DNA of 38,051 nucleotides, from positions 1 through 38,051 of the forward strand of contig JAIPHA010000013.1 of assembly GCA_021735445.1 (NCBI GenBank), read 5' to 3'. A program made the translations under genes and the position numbers. This document shows positions 37,531 through 38,051 of the stretch, piece after piece. The notes below the pieces were generated by a model that saw nothing but the letters and a program-made list of their open reading frames with translations, was not told the origin of the DNA and did not search any database. Position 1 is the first letter of the stretch; each line of letters opens with the position of its first letter. This DNA comes from Candidatus Omnitrophota bacterium (GTDB lineage Bacteria; Omnitrophota; Gorgyraeia; Duberdicusellales; 4484-171).

Positions 37531-37894
37531 AGCGTAAATTTTTGAGTTTAGCAGTATTTTTTCTATCGGTTATTTTAGAAAATTCTTCTAAAACCCGCAA
37601 AGATTCTTTTGCTCTTTGCAGGTTTCGATATAATGTATCAAATAAACCATCCCGTTTATTTTCAAGAGAATCCAGCTCTCTGCCTAAATCCTGCATTGAG
37701 TCACGTTCTGTTATCGCTGCCTGGATTAAAACCGGTTCAACTAATTTTACTAATTTGTGGCGGTAGTTTCTTGTTTCTTTTCTTAAGCGGTCATCTTTTA
37801 GCGCGAAACGAAAGATGTCTTCTACGACTCTTAAGCCTTCCTTGCAACGGTTAAAATTAGCATCAATAATCGGGAGATATTTCTTTTTATCCAT
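37451..37894 (-). CDS. thiD2: ThiD2-type HMP-phosphate kinase-like domain protein
   Basis: DANFNRCKEGLRVVEDIFRFAL...RETRNYRHKLVKLV...AAITERDSMQDLGRE...NLQRAKESLRVLEEFSKI resembles the ThiD2 domain often fused N-terminal to ThiE; overlaps thiE by 80 bp. Confidence 0.8.
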   Translation of the reverse strand: MDKKKYLPIIDANFNRCKEGLRVVEDIFRFALKDDRLRKETRNYRHKLVKLVEPVLIQAAITERDSMQDLGRELDSLENKRDGLFDTLYRNLQRAKESLRVLEEFSKITDRKNTAKLKNLRYEIYDLEKEIILQWPSLSDNRQTDNR

Positions 37895-38051
37895 TTTTTT
37901 TGATTTGCTTTATTATATTTGTAGTTGAGTAACCCGGAGAGATTTTAACCTGAACTATCTTTTCTACCAATTTATGGCCGATTATTTTATTTTTGGGCCA
38001 GTCCTGGCCCTTAACCAAGATGTCAGGCCTAAGGGATTTGATTAACAGGTA
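37887..38051 (-). CDS. rfaE2: RfaE2/HldE C-terminal nucleotidyltransferase domain protein (C-terminal part only; runs off window)
   Basis: Manual translation YLLIKSLRPDILVKGQDWPKNKIIGHKLVEKIVQVKISPGYSTTNIIKQIKKNG*; LRPDILVKGxDW and GYSTTNII are typical. Not in the supplied ORF track (no start inside window). Confidence 0.85.
   Translation of the reverse strand, partial: YLLIKSLRPDILVKGQDWPKNKIIGHKLVEKIVQVKISPGYSTTNIIKQIKKNG

Noticed and set aside
36868-37894. TPP riboswitch upstream of the thiamine genes
   Set aside because: thiD2 start overlaps the rfaE2 stop, leaving no leader here; any riboswitch would be outside the window.

Overview
This 38,051-bp window is AT-rich, and essentially every credible gene is on the minus strand. 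It reads as a densely packed bacterial chromosome with many 1-30 bp overlaps or gaps. From the high-order end, the transcriptional order includes: rfaE2 (partial), thiD2, thiE, thiC, tRNA-Gly(CCC), an ATPase-like protein, phosphoesterase, HIT, HD-GYP, rfaE1, kdsB/A/D/C, lptA-like, lptB, trigger factor, clpP, an aminotransferase, serA, purA, hppA, YkgJ-type, GH5, rpe, polysaccharide deacetylase, queH, a radical SAM protein, dtd, lgt, a mini beta-carbonic-anhydrase-like protein, nadE, folK, panC, nadX, uvrA, a TPR protein, exbB/exbD, a TonB-like protein, small proteins and tRNA-Ala(CGC). KDO/heptose/Lpt genes imply an LPS-type Gram-negative envelope. The gene set and style resemble Candidatus Omnitrophota or a similar PVC-adjacent lineage; that placement is inference only. 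No CRISPR array, prophage, transposase gene or rRNA was recognised. The most notable non-genic features are (i) a 94-bp direct repeat that duplicates the 3' end of tRNA-Gly plus its downstream flank, with a GCAA-capped hairpin between the copies; (ii) a ~160-bp MITE/REP-like element with perfect 19-bp inverted repeats; and (iii) several intergenic gaps filled, nearly stop codon to start codon, by degenerate short-word palindromic sequences, one family present in two near-identical copies. The most notable protein-level features are a trigger factor apparently lacking its PPIase domain, a frame-shifted thiD2/thiE overlap, a very short beta-CA-like protein and an ATPase-family protein with an eroded P-loop. 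All family calls are by eye and have not been checked by searches.
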